From Mikania micrantha (taxonomy: Eukaryota > Streptophyta > Magnoliopsida > Asterales > Asteraceae): a DNA stretch of 64,000 nucleotides. The stretch spans positions 54,577,484 to 54,641,483 of the forward strand of contig CM018697.1 in assembly GCA_009363875.1 (NCBI GenBank), given 5' to 3'. The position numbers and the translations under genes were made by a program. Numbering within the stretch: position 1 is the first letter of the stretch; every line of letters begins with the position of its first letter. Positions 20,541-31,959 of this stretch are shown here, piece after piece. Under the pieces are notes generated by a model. It saw nothing but the letters and a program-made list of their open reading frames with translations, was not told the origin of the DNA and did not search any database.

Positions 20541-23196
20541 ATTGTTTCCCCTCGCAAGGTGTTTGTCTTTTCTTCTAATTCATGTTTGTGTGATTCAATG
20601 GATTTTCCTAACTTCTTTGGAATAATCCGTGTATTTTGATTGTTATTTATTATCGTTACCGTCCCTCTCATAACACAATGTCTTACAATGTGATTGTGTA
20701 CACCCTTGGATTTTAGACTCATGACACCTCGTATACCGCTTGTCACATTGTGAGAAAGTCTTTATCACTTTGGTCTTTCATAAAGTTGGCGAATAGCTTA
20801 ACCTGAATGTCCTTGGATGGGTTATAGAAGACAGCATTATTGATGCTTCGAATGTCGAACTTTGGCATCGAACATAAATCTTGTGGTTGCTTGAAGTACT
20901 CAAGATTTCCATTTCTCCTCTTGACAAGATACGACTGCTTGTCTTTTTCGTACATCCAGCATGTGACTTCTGATCTTTCATTACGAACAGCGAACAAGGC
21001 ACGAGAGCCGGAGGTGTGAGTAACTTCATTCTGTTCAGCCGTTTCTTCTCCCATCCAGGACTTTTGCACTTCTGGAGGAGCAGCAGTCCAATCACTCTGT
21101 TTATCAAACAAGCTGTCTATCACCTTGCCCAGTGATGTTACTTCCTCTCCTAATTCCTAGACATATTTGTGAGCATACAAATAGTCTATGTAGGGGTCTG
21201 TCCAGATGTTGCCAAGCGTAATGTTTTCAGGTTCTTCTTCTTTGGATGCTCCCGTAGAAGATTCGGCAATCTCTTCTCGTTCCTTCTCTCAGACCGCGTC
21301 AAATATTGAGTCCATGATCACGTCTATAAATATGCCACCAAGACCAGCATCCTTTGCTTCCTCACTAACGCCCTCAAACATAAACTTCTCAAGATGATCC
21401 TCAAATAAATCATCATATATGTCTAGAGGCTTCTCTGAGGAGGATGGGGTGCCGGAGGCATCACCTCCTTGGTCATCGTGCCTTGACCAACATCCCCACC
21501 AGCATCATCATCATCTTTATCATCTTTTTTGCCATCCTTTTTATCACCATCATCCTTGTCGTGATCTTTCTTTTCTTTATCTTCCAAATCATCACTGTCA
21601 TCGTCTTTCTCAGCCTTATCCTCCTCTTGGATCAGAGACTTAGATCCTGTCAGGCCCTCAATCACCTTCTTTAATTATTTGTTCTCCTTCTTCAGTAGGC
21701 CAATGTCCTTATTCTGCCTCCTGACATGTTCACATATCTTTACAAATCCTTCCTGCAGGTTGGTGATGAGTCTGCCTTTAGTGGCAGAGTCTTGCTCAAG
21801 AAGGAATACACTATCTTGCATCAATACCATGTGAACCAACACCTGGTCAGGAAGGTAAGGTGATGGGGTTTCAAGTGGAGCCTTGCCTTTGTCAGCACGG
21901 GCCTTCGGTGGTGGTGGTGGAGGATGAGAGAAGCTGATGGGATTTGGAGAATGTGGTGGTGAAATGTGTGGTGGTTGAGATGATAGTGGTTTGGTTTGGG
22001 TGGTATTAGTGGTGGTGGATGTATGTGGTGGAATGGTGGTTTGGGTAGATGTGGCTGGTTTAATGGGTGGTTTAGGTTGGGTAGCTGTTTTGGTGGGTTG
22101 TTTAGGCTTGGTGGCGGAGTCTGAGGGGTCTGAGAGGATGAGGAGGTGCCGTCTATCTTCTTCTTGAGCTTGGTTCTCTTGCTCGCTTGGACATCATCTT
22201 TAGTTTCTTTTTCTTAGGAGATGACTAGGGAGAGGGAATGTAATCGGTGTCCTGAATCCATTCCTACTATGCCTGAGATAGTGTTGGAATCACATGCTTA
22301 GGCTCTCTAATTAGCTCTTCTTCGCCTCATGGTGATGGTGAATCAGATGATGTATCTTTAGCTGCCATGCTGGATTTAGTTGTTGTGCCTATGGAAGGAT
22401 GGTCATGCTCGTCTGCAACAAAAGCTTTTCATGTACCCTGTTCCTCCGTCTTCTCTCCCAGCCCTGCAGACAATCTCCTGAATTTATCCAGTGGGCGGGC
22501 ACCAACATACTGTTTATTACCCTTCTTATTCATGGTCATGTAGCAGAAGATGTCTTCCTTCATCCTTTTGATGGCCAGTGTTCCAACTGTTGGGATGAGA
22601 TTCTAATGCCTTTTGTTGATGATAATCTCGATAAATCTGGGAAATGCCAAGAATATATCATTTCTCTTCCCTTTGATGTTAGCATGCATGTCTCGGAAAA
22701 TCATCCGTGAATAGTTGAAATAAAGTCTCAAAGAAATTGCCACCATAAAAGAACTGAGAGACTGGTTCAGCACATCGTATCCTCCCTTACGTCCTGAGAG
22801 GCATTGAGTGACTATGTGAGCCAAGTATCTCCAATATGGGTGAAGATGCTTCTTCTTTGAAGAAAGGTAAAGACACTCGTGCTCCATCCTGAACACTGTA
22901 CTCAAGATTAGCTCCTAATCAAGCTCTATGGATCTGTGTCTTTGTCCCTGAACTGAAGACATTCCCTGATGATATGCTCGGTCAAGATCACAGGTAGTCC
23001 CTGAACCTTGCCAATCAAGCTAACATTCCCATTAGTGCCGATCCTTTCTTAAGTGGATTTCCAAGACATGGATAAATGAGGAGATAATTAGGGGATGCAC
23101 CATAATGGCATAGTTTACTGGGGAGAGTATCAAACCGTCCACCATGCTCTTGTACATCAAGTGCTTCTCTGGAGGATCAACAAGATAGGCAAACAT
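20541..23196 (-). pseudogene. Copia D third ORF (ORF3), decayed main part
   Basis: Starts at the ATG at 23196 (MFAYLVDPPEKH, then LILSPVNYAIMVHP), equivalent to the N-terminal block of A's ORF3. The next segment (22905-22603) reads YWRYLAHIVTQCL, NYSRMIFRDMH and FLAFPRFIEIII and parallels YLAHVLIHCL, NFSEMIFTHM, LMYPRF in copia B. An acidic Asp/Lys linker follows (about 21665-21423). A further block at 21123-20743 has LEYFKQPQDLCSMPKFDI, matching IDYFKHPHDFKTLPGFEV of B. Several frameshifts and stops break it. Antisense ORFs rich in His or Tyr in this region are shadows of the acidic linker. It continues beyond LTR G at 17740. Function unknown. Confidence 0.7.
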
Positions 23197-23205
23197 GTTG
23201 TGATA

Positions 23206-23222
23206 CTGGACAAAACTTAACT
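23206..23222 (-). promoter_or_regulatory. 3' splice-acceptor-like tract before ORF3 of copia D
   Basis: Minus strand TTAAGTTTTGTCCAG ends 9 bases before the ORF3 ATG, as in copia A. Splicing is inferred. Confidence 0.35.
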
Positions 23223-23339
23223 AAGCCATTTGAAACAAAAACGCGCTAAGTTAGTTAAAAATTAATTAAATTAAAAGTCAAAGACATAAGTAAAAATCAA
23301 AGTCAAAGGTCAACGGGTCAAATTAAAGTCAAATGGACT

Positions 23340-23990
23340 TCGTGAAAAATCAGGTATTCGAAATCATTTGAGTTCTCGAAATTTTGAAGTACACGAATTT
23401 TCATAGGTATTCGAAAATGAGGAAGTTCACGAAAATGAATCAGTTCTCGAAATTAGGATCTCGAAAACAAGTTCTCGAATGCTGGTTCTCGAACTGAAGT
23501 TCTCGAAAATGTGTTCTCGAAACAGGGTTGTCGAAATTCAAATTTTCGAGAACTGAAAAACCTCCATAACTTTTTCAATTTTGCTACTTAAAACTCCATT
23601 TTGTACTCGAAATGCTCGGAATTGGTAAGCGACCAACATATCCAAGGATCGGTTTCCAATTTGGGTATTTCAAGGTGATTTGACCAAGATTCCTTCAGTC
23701 AACGAACACAAGTACTCGAAAACACATTTTGTTTGATAACTTTTTATTTTACGGTTAAAATCCTATAAAATCTATACCTAGGTTCATTTAAGTGTGATCT
23801 ACAAGGTGGTCGGTGTGGAATTTCGAAGTCTAGTCCTGAATTTTAGATCACCAAGAGAGATAAGATCGGGTACTCGAAATTATGGTACTCGAACTTGGCA
23901 CTTCTCGAAGTATCTATAGACCGCTTTCGAGTACTCGAAATCGAGTACACTAAATCATGTACAAGATTTCTAATACTATAATTCGAGTAC
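23340..23990. repeat. Dispersed TTCTCGAAA / TACTCGAAA array in copia D spacer
   Basis: Many copies of a 9-10 bp word (gttctcgaaat, ggtactcgaa, gtattcgaaa, gtacacgaatt) are spaced irregularly. The word is close to palindromic (TTCGAGAA family) and also appears at 17150-17230. It differs from the words used in elements A and B. Confidence 0.75.
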
Positions 23991-25163
23991 CCATTTTCAA
24001 ATACAAATTTATTTTATAATAATTCTAACTTAACAAAATAAAATAAAATAAAATAAACTCATAAACTTTGGACGAGTTCAAAGTTGAGTCGGGTCAATTT
24101 TGTGGGATTAAATCTGTATTAGAAATTTGACCACCTTAAAATAATTTCTTATAGAAACCTAACCTTAAAATAATTATACCCCACCATAAATTCCATTCGT
24201 TTATCCATAATTCAAAAACAAGACTTATGATCAAAAATTTTCTAACGGTTTTTCTAAAAAGCCTTTTGGGAAGTTTATGTGAAACCAGACAGTTAAACCT
24301 AACGTACATGCAACCTATCAATTTTGAGAAATCTTTTATTTCAAAATTTGATTGTGTTTCAACGAACATAAAACGTTTTGACAGAGTTTAAGGTGAGAAA
24401 AGAAAGAACAGATCTATCAGATTATAATCAAGAACAAGGAGGGGTTCAATCATGTTTGTGCTCATTGACATCTTTTATTTTACTGATCTGCAGACACATT
24501 GGCTTTAACGTCACACATCCAGGTCTTTTCTTACGCAAAATAAAGTATGCTTCAGTAAGTATTTCCCGCTCTTTGTTTTCACAAAACAAAGAAAATACCC
24601 GAGTTTTCTCAAAACGATTTCAAGTTTGTCGAAACACATTCTTGTTTGAATTAAAGATTTATACAAAAAGTCAAATAGTTTTTGCATCCTTCCGGTTATT
24701 GATTTCTAATACTTCTCACTTATTTACATATGTTTAGTATTTTTGAATGATCATGTCTAATCCTTTTATAGGAAAACATGCTTTAACTTCTTAGTGATTT
24801 ATAATTATCTAAAGTTGTTATTCTTTTTAGAAATTATGTTTAGGTAGGGAATTTCTAAGTGTCAAAAATCGTTTCACTTACCATTGAACCACTTCACCTA
24901 ACTATCCAAATGAATTTTTTTTGTATTTTTCTTAAATTTTGAAAAAGGAAAAATCTTTTTGTTTTTTTCTTAGATTCTACTCCCCCTAAACGAGTAGATC
25001 ATCTTAAACTGACTCAAAACCAAAAATTTTTTTGTTCTTTTTGTAAATACACTCAAAACCCAAAAATCTTTTTGTTGTTTTTGTAAATGTTCTCCCCTAA
25101 ATTTGTGATATAAAAATTAAAATAAAACAAAACACAAATTTTAAAGTATTTACAAAAATTGTT

Positions 25164-27621
25164 TTAACTATTGTCATGTGTGTGGAAGTTTTCAAGATGG
25201 ATCAACTTCCGTTCGAAATAGTCACGGATAAAGTGAATCTGGATATCAATATGTTTAGTTTTGGAGTGTTGTACTGGATTCTTGACGATCTGTAGAGCGG
25301 CTTCATTATCACAATATATAGGAAATTCAAGAAAGTTCAAACCGTAATCGAGAAGTTGTTGTTGCATCCAGATAACCTGAGAAGAGCACCTTGAGGCAGC
25401 GACATATTCGGCATGAATAGTGGAGGTTGACACGGATGTATGCTTCTTGCATTGTCACGAGACGAGGCGATCTCCTAAGTACTGACATCCACTTGTGGTT
25501 GACTTCTTGTCTAAGTAGCAACCACCAAAATCACTTTCATAGTAACCAAATAAACTAAACTTAGAGTTCTTAGGATACCGTAAACCGAGACGAGGTGTCC
25601 CGAATAGGTAGCGAAAGATCCTCTTGATAGCAATCAGGTGAGTGGCCTTTGGATTTGCTTGATATCTGGCACACTGACATACATAAAACATAATATCGGG
25701 TCTGTTGCTGGTCAGGAACATCAATGAACCAATCATAAATCGGTAAAGATGCTGGTCAGCATATTCACCATCCAAATCCGAAGTCAAGACATGACTAGAA
25801 GCGATAGGAATGGATGCGGGCTTTGAGTCCAACATGTTGAAATTGGTTAGAATGTCGGTAACGTACTTGCCCTGGTGAATCAGCAAAACTTTAGGATCCT
25901 GCTTTACTTGAACACCTAAGAAAAAGGTCTTCTCCCCCATGGCACTAATCTCAAACTTCTTCTTCATCACAGTCTCAAATTCTCTACACAGCACCGAGCT
26001 CATGGAACCAAAAATGATGTCATCCACATAGATCTGGACGAGAATCAAATCATCCTTATCTCTGCGAATGAATAGTGACTGATCAATGGCTCCACGGGTA
26101 TATCCATTTGCAAGCAAATGATCCGTAAGTGTTGCATACTATGCTCATCGTGCCTAATGAAGACCATATAAGGCTTTGTCTAGCTTGTAAACATGGTCGG
26201 GATACCGAATCCTCGAACCCCAGGGGTTGACATACATAGATCTCTTCCTTGACCTTTCCATACAAGAATGCTATCTTCACATCCATCTGATAAAATGTGA
26301 AGTTCATGTAGGAAGCGTAGGCCAGGAAGATGCAGATAGCATCAAGTCTTGCGACCAGTGCAAAGACTTCTTCATAGTCAATACCCTCTGTTGGTAGAAG
26401 CCCTGGACTACCAACCTCGATTTATTCCTGATGACCACACCCGAATAATCTCTCTTGTTTCTGAAGACCCATCTGGTTCTGATTGGCAGTTTCCCCTTGG
26501 GTTGCAGAAACTGATTCCACACTTGGAGCTTCTGAAACTGCATCAATTCTTCTTGCATCGCTTAAACCAACTTGACTCCTTAAGATCCATCTTGACATTC
26601 TTGGGTTCTACCTGCGAAATAAAGCAAGAAGATACACAAGAATTCATTGGACATGATTGAATGCGTGTGACAGTTCCTTCAGGAAAGGCGTTCTGAGCTG
26701 GAATAGATCTGCTCCTTGTAATAACTCCTTCCAAAAGAGGTTCAATGATGTTTTCCACTGGGTGATTTATGTTGATGCATGTAGTAGGCACTTCCTCCAC
26801 AAGAGGGATAGGTGAGTTAGCTGATCTTCACTGGAGGGAGAGGTGTTGTCAACAGGAGCGGTTTCACTCACCTCAGCTCCAATATCAACACAATGTTCCT
26901 CAGGGATGTGGTCTGAGAACAGTGGATTGTTGGACGTGTTGAAGGGCTCAGATGAAGTGTTGAAGGGCTCAAATGTAGAATCATACTGAAATAGCCAGTT
27001 TGGACCAGAATCGGCATCGATGTTGTTCATCTCTTGCCAATCAATGTAGTACGACTCCACTATCATCTGGGTCTTCTTGTTGTATGCCCGGTAAGTAGCT
27101 TTCTCCGAAGAATAGTCCACGAAGTAACACTCATCAGCTTTGTCATCAAACTTGTGATTCGGTTCAGTTTGGAGGAGAGTGCAAGGACACCCAAATGACT
27201 TGAAGTGACCGACCTTCGGCTTCTGATTGAAGAATATCTCATAGGGACTCTTCTGATTGTGCTTGTTCAGTAAAGCTCGGTTTTGAACATAACCAGTTGC
27301 GTTAACACCTTCAGCCAAGAAGAAGATTAGCAATTTTGACTCTGACAGCATGGTCTGTGCAGCCTCGATAAGCGTTCTATTCCTTCTTTCAACAACTCCG
27401 TTTTGCTGAGGTGTACGAGCTGCACTATATTGTCGAGCAATTCGTTTCTCATCGCAAAAATCAATAAGTTTCAGATTTCCAAACTCGATGCCGTTGTCAG
27501 TTCTCATTACCTTTACTTTCAAATTCTTCTTATTCTCGATCAAGGTGATGAACTTCTTTAGGATTTCCGGTGTCTCATCCTTCTTGGCAAGAAAAAACAC
27601 CCAAGTAAATCTGGAATAATC
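25164..27621 (-). pseudogene. Copia D pol: integrase, RT, RNase H with several frameshifts
   Basis: Frames in order: 27621-26767 integrase core (SRFTWVFF, MRTDNGIEF, TPQQNGVVERRNRTLIEA) and linker; 26800-26543 linker (EGVITRSRSI); 26558-26304 and 26307-26083 start of RT (LVVQGFYQ, YQMDVKIAFLYGKVKEE); 26117-25455 rest of RT with YVDDIIFGS and start of RNase H; 25433-25164 end of RNase H (HAEYVAASRCSSQVIW, KHIDIQIHFIRDYFE). At least four frame changes separate these. Upstream integrase, protease and gag are absent because the sequence is cut at 27621/27622, in the codon before DYSRFTWVFF. Catalytic motifs remain readable, so decay postdates an active ancestor. Confidence 0.88.
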
Positions 27622-27778
27622 TTACATTAACTAGTGTTTTATGTAAGACAATGATATTTTATTTGAACATATAAATATTTGTTGTAACATAATTTTACAA
27701 ATCTTCAAATAGTTGTTAGCTTTAAGTTATATAATCCATACAATATTATAATAATTATTCACAGAAAATAATTTTACA
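27622..27778. other. Unassigned A/T-rich 157 bp between copia D and copia C
   Basis: It does not continue D pol and lies outside the C LTR. It opens with an inverted repeat (cttaca...tgtaag) and ends attttaca. It may be a remnant of another small insertion or filler DNA. I do not recognise it. Confidence 0.4.
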
Positions 27779-28365
27779 TGTTGATGCACCATATGTCCCT
27801 AGTTCAATGTAGTGTTCTATCTTGATTATATAAAGTTGATATTATTAATGAAATCAAGTACTTTCTATTGTTTTGTTGTGTTTATATATGTTTATCATGT
27901 TTGACTTTGACTTTCTATATCAAACAGGACCATACGTACAAATGAACCTAAAATTGAGTTCATTCGCATGAGTGAATGCATAACAAATGTCTACCAAAAC
28001 GAATGAATCAGAAATCTGATTCATTCGTGTGGCTAGCTCATTCGTGGATCATCATTCGTGCAAGTGAGGCATGACCATGACTCATTTGCACGAAGTGCTG
28101 ATGCCTACAAATGCCTGCAAAAACAGAATGTGAAGAACCTTTGCTCATTCTCTTGTTATATCTCCTAGGTTTCAGCGCGCCGTGCTCTCCAACGTCGATT
28201 CCAGACCTGAGGTGATCGATTTCGCTCTAAACGTTGATTCCCGACTATCGGATTACCACGTGGTGACTAAATTTCGATTGGAAAACCCCCGAATATGATT
28301 CTGCACTATTCGAGGGCCTGCCGAGCAAAATTTGTAAGGAACTTTTTCGTTTTCGAGGTCCTACA
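27779..28365 (+). repeat. 5' LTR of copia C (587 bp)
   Basis: TG...CA ends, a PBS three bases downstream, and both ends match copia B's LTR. The middle contains cattcgtgtgg, cattcgtgg and cattcgtgcaagtg words (27950-28110). Confidence 0.82.
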
Positions 28366-28368
28366 AAG

Positions 28369-28380
28369 TGGTATTAGATC
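28369..28380 (+). other. Degenerate primer-binding site of copia C
   Basis: tggtattagatc against the usual tggtatcagagc, with two changes. Its position next to the LTR end identifies it. Confidence 0.75.
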
Positions 28381-29037
28381 TTTCATTCTTGATGCTGCAT
28401 AGTTTCAATCAAACCTCTTGATTTTCTTCCTGTTTTCATTGAGTTTAAGCAAAACCCTGTTTTCTCCTCTCAAAAAGTCTACTTTTTGATGGTGAAACTT
28501 TTGTTTTTGAGTGTATTTTGTAGATCCATTGATTCACTAACCTTAGGAATGTTTTCCTAAAGGTGTATACCAATTTTGGTGGTAGAATTCGGTCTAAAAC
28601 TCAAGTTTCAAGGATTTTCGTGTTGTCAAAAACCAGATCGTACGAATGGATACTCTGGGCGAATAGATAACCAGAAGAATAGGCTTCCTGGGCGCATAGC
28701 CACTCATTCGTCAAACTCTCACATGAATAGATCATCATTCGCTAGTATCTTGCACGAATGGCTCTCTTATTTGTCTAATAGATTACTCATTCGTTTTTAT
28801 TCGCCTCATCACTTCCTTCGTCATTCAGAGTTTTTTACGAATCAATCCCATTTAAATTCAATTTTTCATTCGCCTCAACATTCACTCATCTTATGTAACC
28901 CATTCATTTGAACACACCATTCGTCCCTCATTCGCATAGTATCAAGTCTTTCGTACCCGTCATTCGCACAATTCAGCCTCATTCGTTCCAAGGAGCAGAA
29001 ATTTGCCTAAGTGTCAAATCAGATTGTTTCTACTCAT
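28381..29037 (+). other. Leader of copia C with ATTCG word array
   Basis: No convincing coding. From 28620 to 29000 it carries many cattcg / cgaatgg words (cattcgtcaaac, cattcgctag, cattcgcctc, cattcgtccc), comparable with the leader of copia B (57845-58140). Confidence 0.65.
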
Positions 29038-30083
29038 ATGGATGAGCTTGCATTAATGGCAAATGAAAACCATAGGATCCAGAACCTTCTACTTACAGAG
29101 ATGGAGACAGGAAACTCCTATAAAGCTCCAAAGTTGCTTTCTTCGGATGATTATCCGCATTGGAAGTATAGGTTTGAGATCCACCTCAATGGGATGGACA
29201 CTAATATGTAGATGATGATTGAAAATAGGTATTTGAGACCACTAAATGAAGATGGAACTCAGTGCTTTTCAATTGAATGACTAAACCTCAACGAAACTCA
29301 TCTGACTTTGAGAAGAAGGCTTATGCAATACTATCTCAATTTATAGCCACTAACATAGTTCATCATCTCAGACAGTTTACTTTTTCGAAATTGCTATGGG
29401 ATGCATTACAGCAGAGATATGAAGGCAATGATGCACTGAAAAACATCAAGTCTAAAGCTTTGAGAAAGTAGTTCAATAGCTTTATGTATGTGGAAAACGA
29501 GTCTTTGGATGAACTCATTGCCAAATTGTATCATCTTCTTAGTGATCTCTTCAATCATCAAGTCAAGACAACAAGTCAGGAGAAGATTCAATGTCTGGCT
29601 GATGCATTACCTCCCAAGTGGGAATCTTTTCTTATGGTGCTAAATCAGTGTGAGATGCTTTCCACCATGGACATCAATGAGTTCATTCAAAAGCTGAATG
29701 AGCAAGAGATAGAGAACAAATGGAAAGCCAAAAGTGTAGCTCAAGTCAAGGATCCTTCTACCTACTACTACTGTAGACAGAACCTCCTCATATGCTCCAT
29801 TGAAGACTGCCTTTGTATCTTAGACCAAAGAGGTTGCCATTTCAAATCATGCTCATTTCAATCAGTCTGCTGCCACTTCCACATCTCATTTAGAGGATAG
29901 TCGTCCTGTCATCATCTTGAAGACAAATAATTTTGACAAAGTGACAGCGGAAGTAGCTAAAGACCACATGGGTCTCTTATCAAATCTTGTGATTTCATAT
30001 GTCGGATTGCTTGCAAGACAAGTTCAAAATCCACACTTGACCAATGAAGATTACTCATAGATTGTTCCAGATGACATGGTAAG
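29038..30083 (+). pseudogene. Copia C gag, first part (split by gypsy LTR H)
   Basis: ATG at 29038 (MDELALMANENHRIQ) as in copia B gag (MEDLALMANQNHRIQ). It has the UBN2-type Gag core: KLLSSDDYPHWKYRFEIHL, KKAYAILSQFIATNIVHHLR, LWDALQQRYEGND, LADALPPKWESFLM. Stops after GMDTNM and after KALRK plus frameshifts break it. The frame reaches the H insertion within the segment equivalent to PDDMERIDIMW and resumes at 62001. Confidence 0.85.
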
Positions 30084-30689
30084 TGTCACACCCTGAGCCG
30101 GCGGGCTGGATTGACTTTCCCGTTAGGCGGAAAGGTCTCGGTGTGCGATATCATGTAATAATCGAAATGATTAGATTGTTTACGTTGCACATGATATGAT
30201 ATGGGAAAACACTAAATAAGATATAATTACAAAGTTAAATTACATCACTATCGTTCATAATTTAACAATGTAAGTCTAGCAACAACATCATAAGTTATCT
30301 ATCTTGTATCTGCACAAGATTTACAAAATAATTCGTATAATGATGTTCAAAAATATGCACATACAAAATACTAGGTCATCTATCTGAGCATCCTAGCAAA
30401 AGGAAAAACTTCCTAGCTAAACCTGTTCGTCACCTAAGAAGTCATGCATGAAAACAAAGTCAACACATGGTTGGTGAGTTCATATAATTTTGTAATTGAA
30501 AATAATTTTGCGCAAACCTGACCAAGTGACAACCTTAACCTCACTAACAAGCACATATAAAATCCAGTCAAGTATGCTTATATATAGGGCATACGTAGGG
30601 TCAAGCCCAGCCGTCAGCCCACCACATACCGAACCACATAGTATATTGTTGTTAATGATAATTAAGAGTTTCACTCTCAACCATCATCA

Positions 30690-30845
30690 CAGTTGTTTCA
30701 TTAGATTCATCAACATGATTGTTCCGTTAGATTTGTCAAAATGCTTGTACCGTCAGATTCGTCAAAACACTTGATTCGTTAGATTCGTCAAAACATTAGA
30801 TTCGTTAGATTCGTAAAAACATTTGATTCGTTAGGTCCGTCAACA
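30690..30845. repeat. GATTCGTTAGATTCGTCAAAACA array in LTR H
   Basis: Repeats of a roughly 23-bp phrase (gattcgttagattcgtcaaaaca) with variants. More gattcgt words occur at 31080-31315 and resume after the copia B insertion at 59048-59150. Confidence 0.8.
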
Positions 30846-31310
30846 CACACAACAACACCATAGCATATGTGGACAAATGTGGAAGTTGTTAATTCAAAAT
30901 GCTTAAATAAACCAATAGATAAACATTTAAATTAAAGCTAAGTCCTAATGATTGGGCCTTGGTCAAACTCGAGTAGACTAGTGTATCAATCAAAGGTTCT
31001 TAGAAGTTAGGGGATTCTGTATATATCATCAAACATGTGACCTATAATCAATCAGTCCAGCTAGGACGTCTTGAAATATAGGATTTTATTGATTTGTTCT
31101 TGATTCGTCTAGATTCGTTATTGATTCGTATAGATTCGTTCGCACATGTTATTTTTGATATTTCCCATACTTTCCCCTAAAAATTATTTATTGATTCATT
31201 GACCATTGAATACTAGATTCGTAGAACAAATGTACTCTTGATTCGTTGATCGTTGAACACTAGATTCGTTGAACATTGAATAATTGTTTCATTGAAAATT
31301 GTTTCGTTTG

Positions 31311-31315
31311 ATTCG
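31311..31315. repeat. Target-site duplication of copia B, left copy
   Basis: attcg directly before the LTR (tgtagg). The identical right copy is at 59048-59052. Confidence 0.92.
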
Positions 31316-31939
31316 TGTAGGACCTCGTAGGAGCTCGGAAACAATCCGATTCCAAGAGAAATCTGCTTGACAGCCTCAGGAATAGTGCGGAATCCTATTC
31401 CAGGGTTTTCCAATCGAAATCAACAGCAACCGTGGTGAATCGAGAGAGTAGAATCAGTGTGTGAGTGAGAATCGATCACCACGGGTTGAGAATCGAAGTT
31501 GGACGGTACGAATCGCTCAAAACTCCAAGGGTTTGACACTAGAGTGCACTGGGAAGAATGAGGACTCATAAAAGTTAGGTTTGAAATGATTTGAACATGT
31601 ATATATAGAATGTAGTGATTCGGCCAATTGAGTGGCCGAAGCAGCTCATTCGGCGAATGACTATGTCGAACGGACAAGTCCGTCGAATGAGTCATTCGGC
31701 GCTCGCCTATGTCATTCGCTAGGGCGTTCATTCGGCGAATGATTTCATTCGTTAGAGTCATTCACCCGAATGGTCAGAACACATACTTAATATTAAACAT
31801 TACTAAATCAAATCAAACAAACATATAATCAACATTTAAACATTAATATCAACATATAAAGACAACTTCCATTAATATGACTTGAACTTTACATGATGGT
31901 TAGAACAAAATTGAACTACGGACATAAAATGCATCTACA
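31316..31939 (-). repeat. 3' LTR of copia B (624 bp)
   Basis: Plus strand tgtaggacct to aatgcatctaca. It aligns along its whole length with 58411-59047. A minus-strand TATATATA lies at 31600-31607, next to the ATTCGGCGAATGA word array (31612-31775). Confidence 0.93.
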
Positions 31940-31952
31940 AACTCCCCCTTGG
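31940..31952 (-). other. Polypurine tract of copia B
   Basis: Minus strand AAGGGGGAGTT directly before the 3' LTR, the expected plus-strand primer for reverse transcription. Confidence 0.75.
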
Positions 31953-31959
31953 ACCTATT

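Larger units (their letters stand above)
23197..25163 (-). other. Pol-ORF3 spacer of copia D
   Basis: Nearly 2 kb without a coding frame. It holds the CTCGAAA word array (23340-23990), an (AAAAT)n run near 24036-24057 and A/T-rich sequence up to the RNase H end. The analogous spacer in copia B is about 2.2 kb. Confidence 0.6.
17087..27621 (-). mobile_element. Copia element D, old and decayed, partial
   Basis: Reading minus: pol from the integrase core (27621) to RNase H (25164), a 2 kb spacer, then third-ORF remnants (23196-~20541 and 17740-17413), split by gypsy LTR G. Its gag half should lie beyond element C and outside the window. The 3' LTR was not identified: sequence at 17087-17412 may hold part of it, but the join to gypsy F cuts it. 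Frameshifts in every ORF show it is the oldest layer here. Confidence 0.75.
27779..30083 (+). mobile_element. Copia element C, left part (5' LTR, leader, start of gag)
   Basis: Plus-strand copia of the same broad family as B: the LTR starts tgttgatgcaccatatgtccctag (B: tgtagatgcattttatgtccctag), both LTRs end ggtcctaca or similar, and the gag proteins align. It is interrupted in gag by gypsy LTR H; gag resumes at 62001. The bases gtaag at 30079-30083 are the left target-site copy of H. Confidence 0.88.
30084..31315 (-). mobile_element. Gypsy solo LTR H, left part
   Basis: The plus strand begins tgtcacaccctgagccggcggg, the inverted end of LTR I (...ccggctcggggtgtgaca). It is interrupted by copia B at 31315/31316 and continues at 59053-62000 (total about 4.2 kb). 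Flanks gtaag (30079) and gaaag (62001) are the target duplication with one change. No internal gypsy sequence is attached, so this is a solo LTR. It contains the shared LTR block with gggcatacgtaggg at 30575-30632. Confidence 0.87.

Noticed and set aside
21419..21674. His/Tyr-rich plus-strand ORFs
   Set aside because: They are the antisense of the Asp/Lys-rich linker of copia D ORF3.
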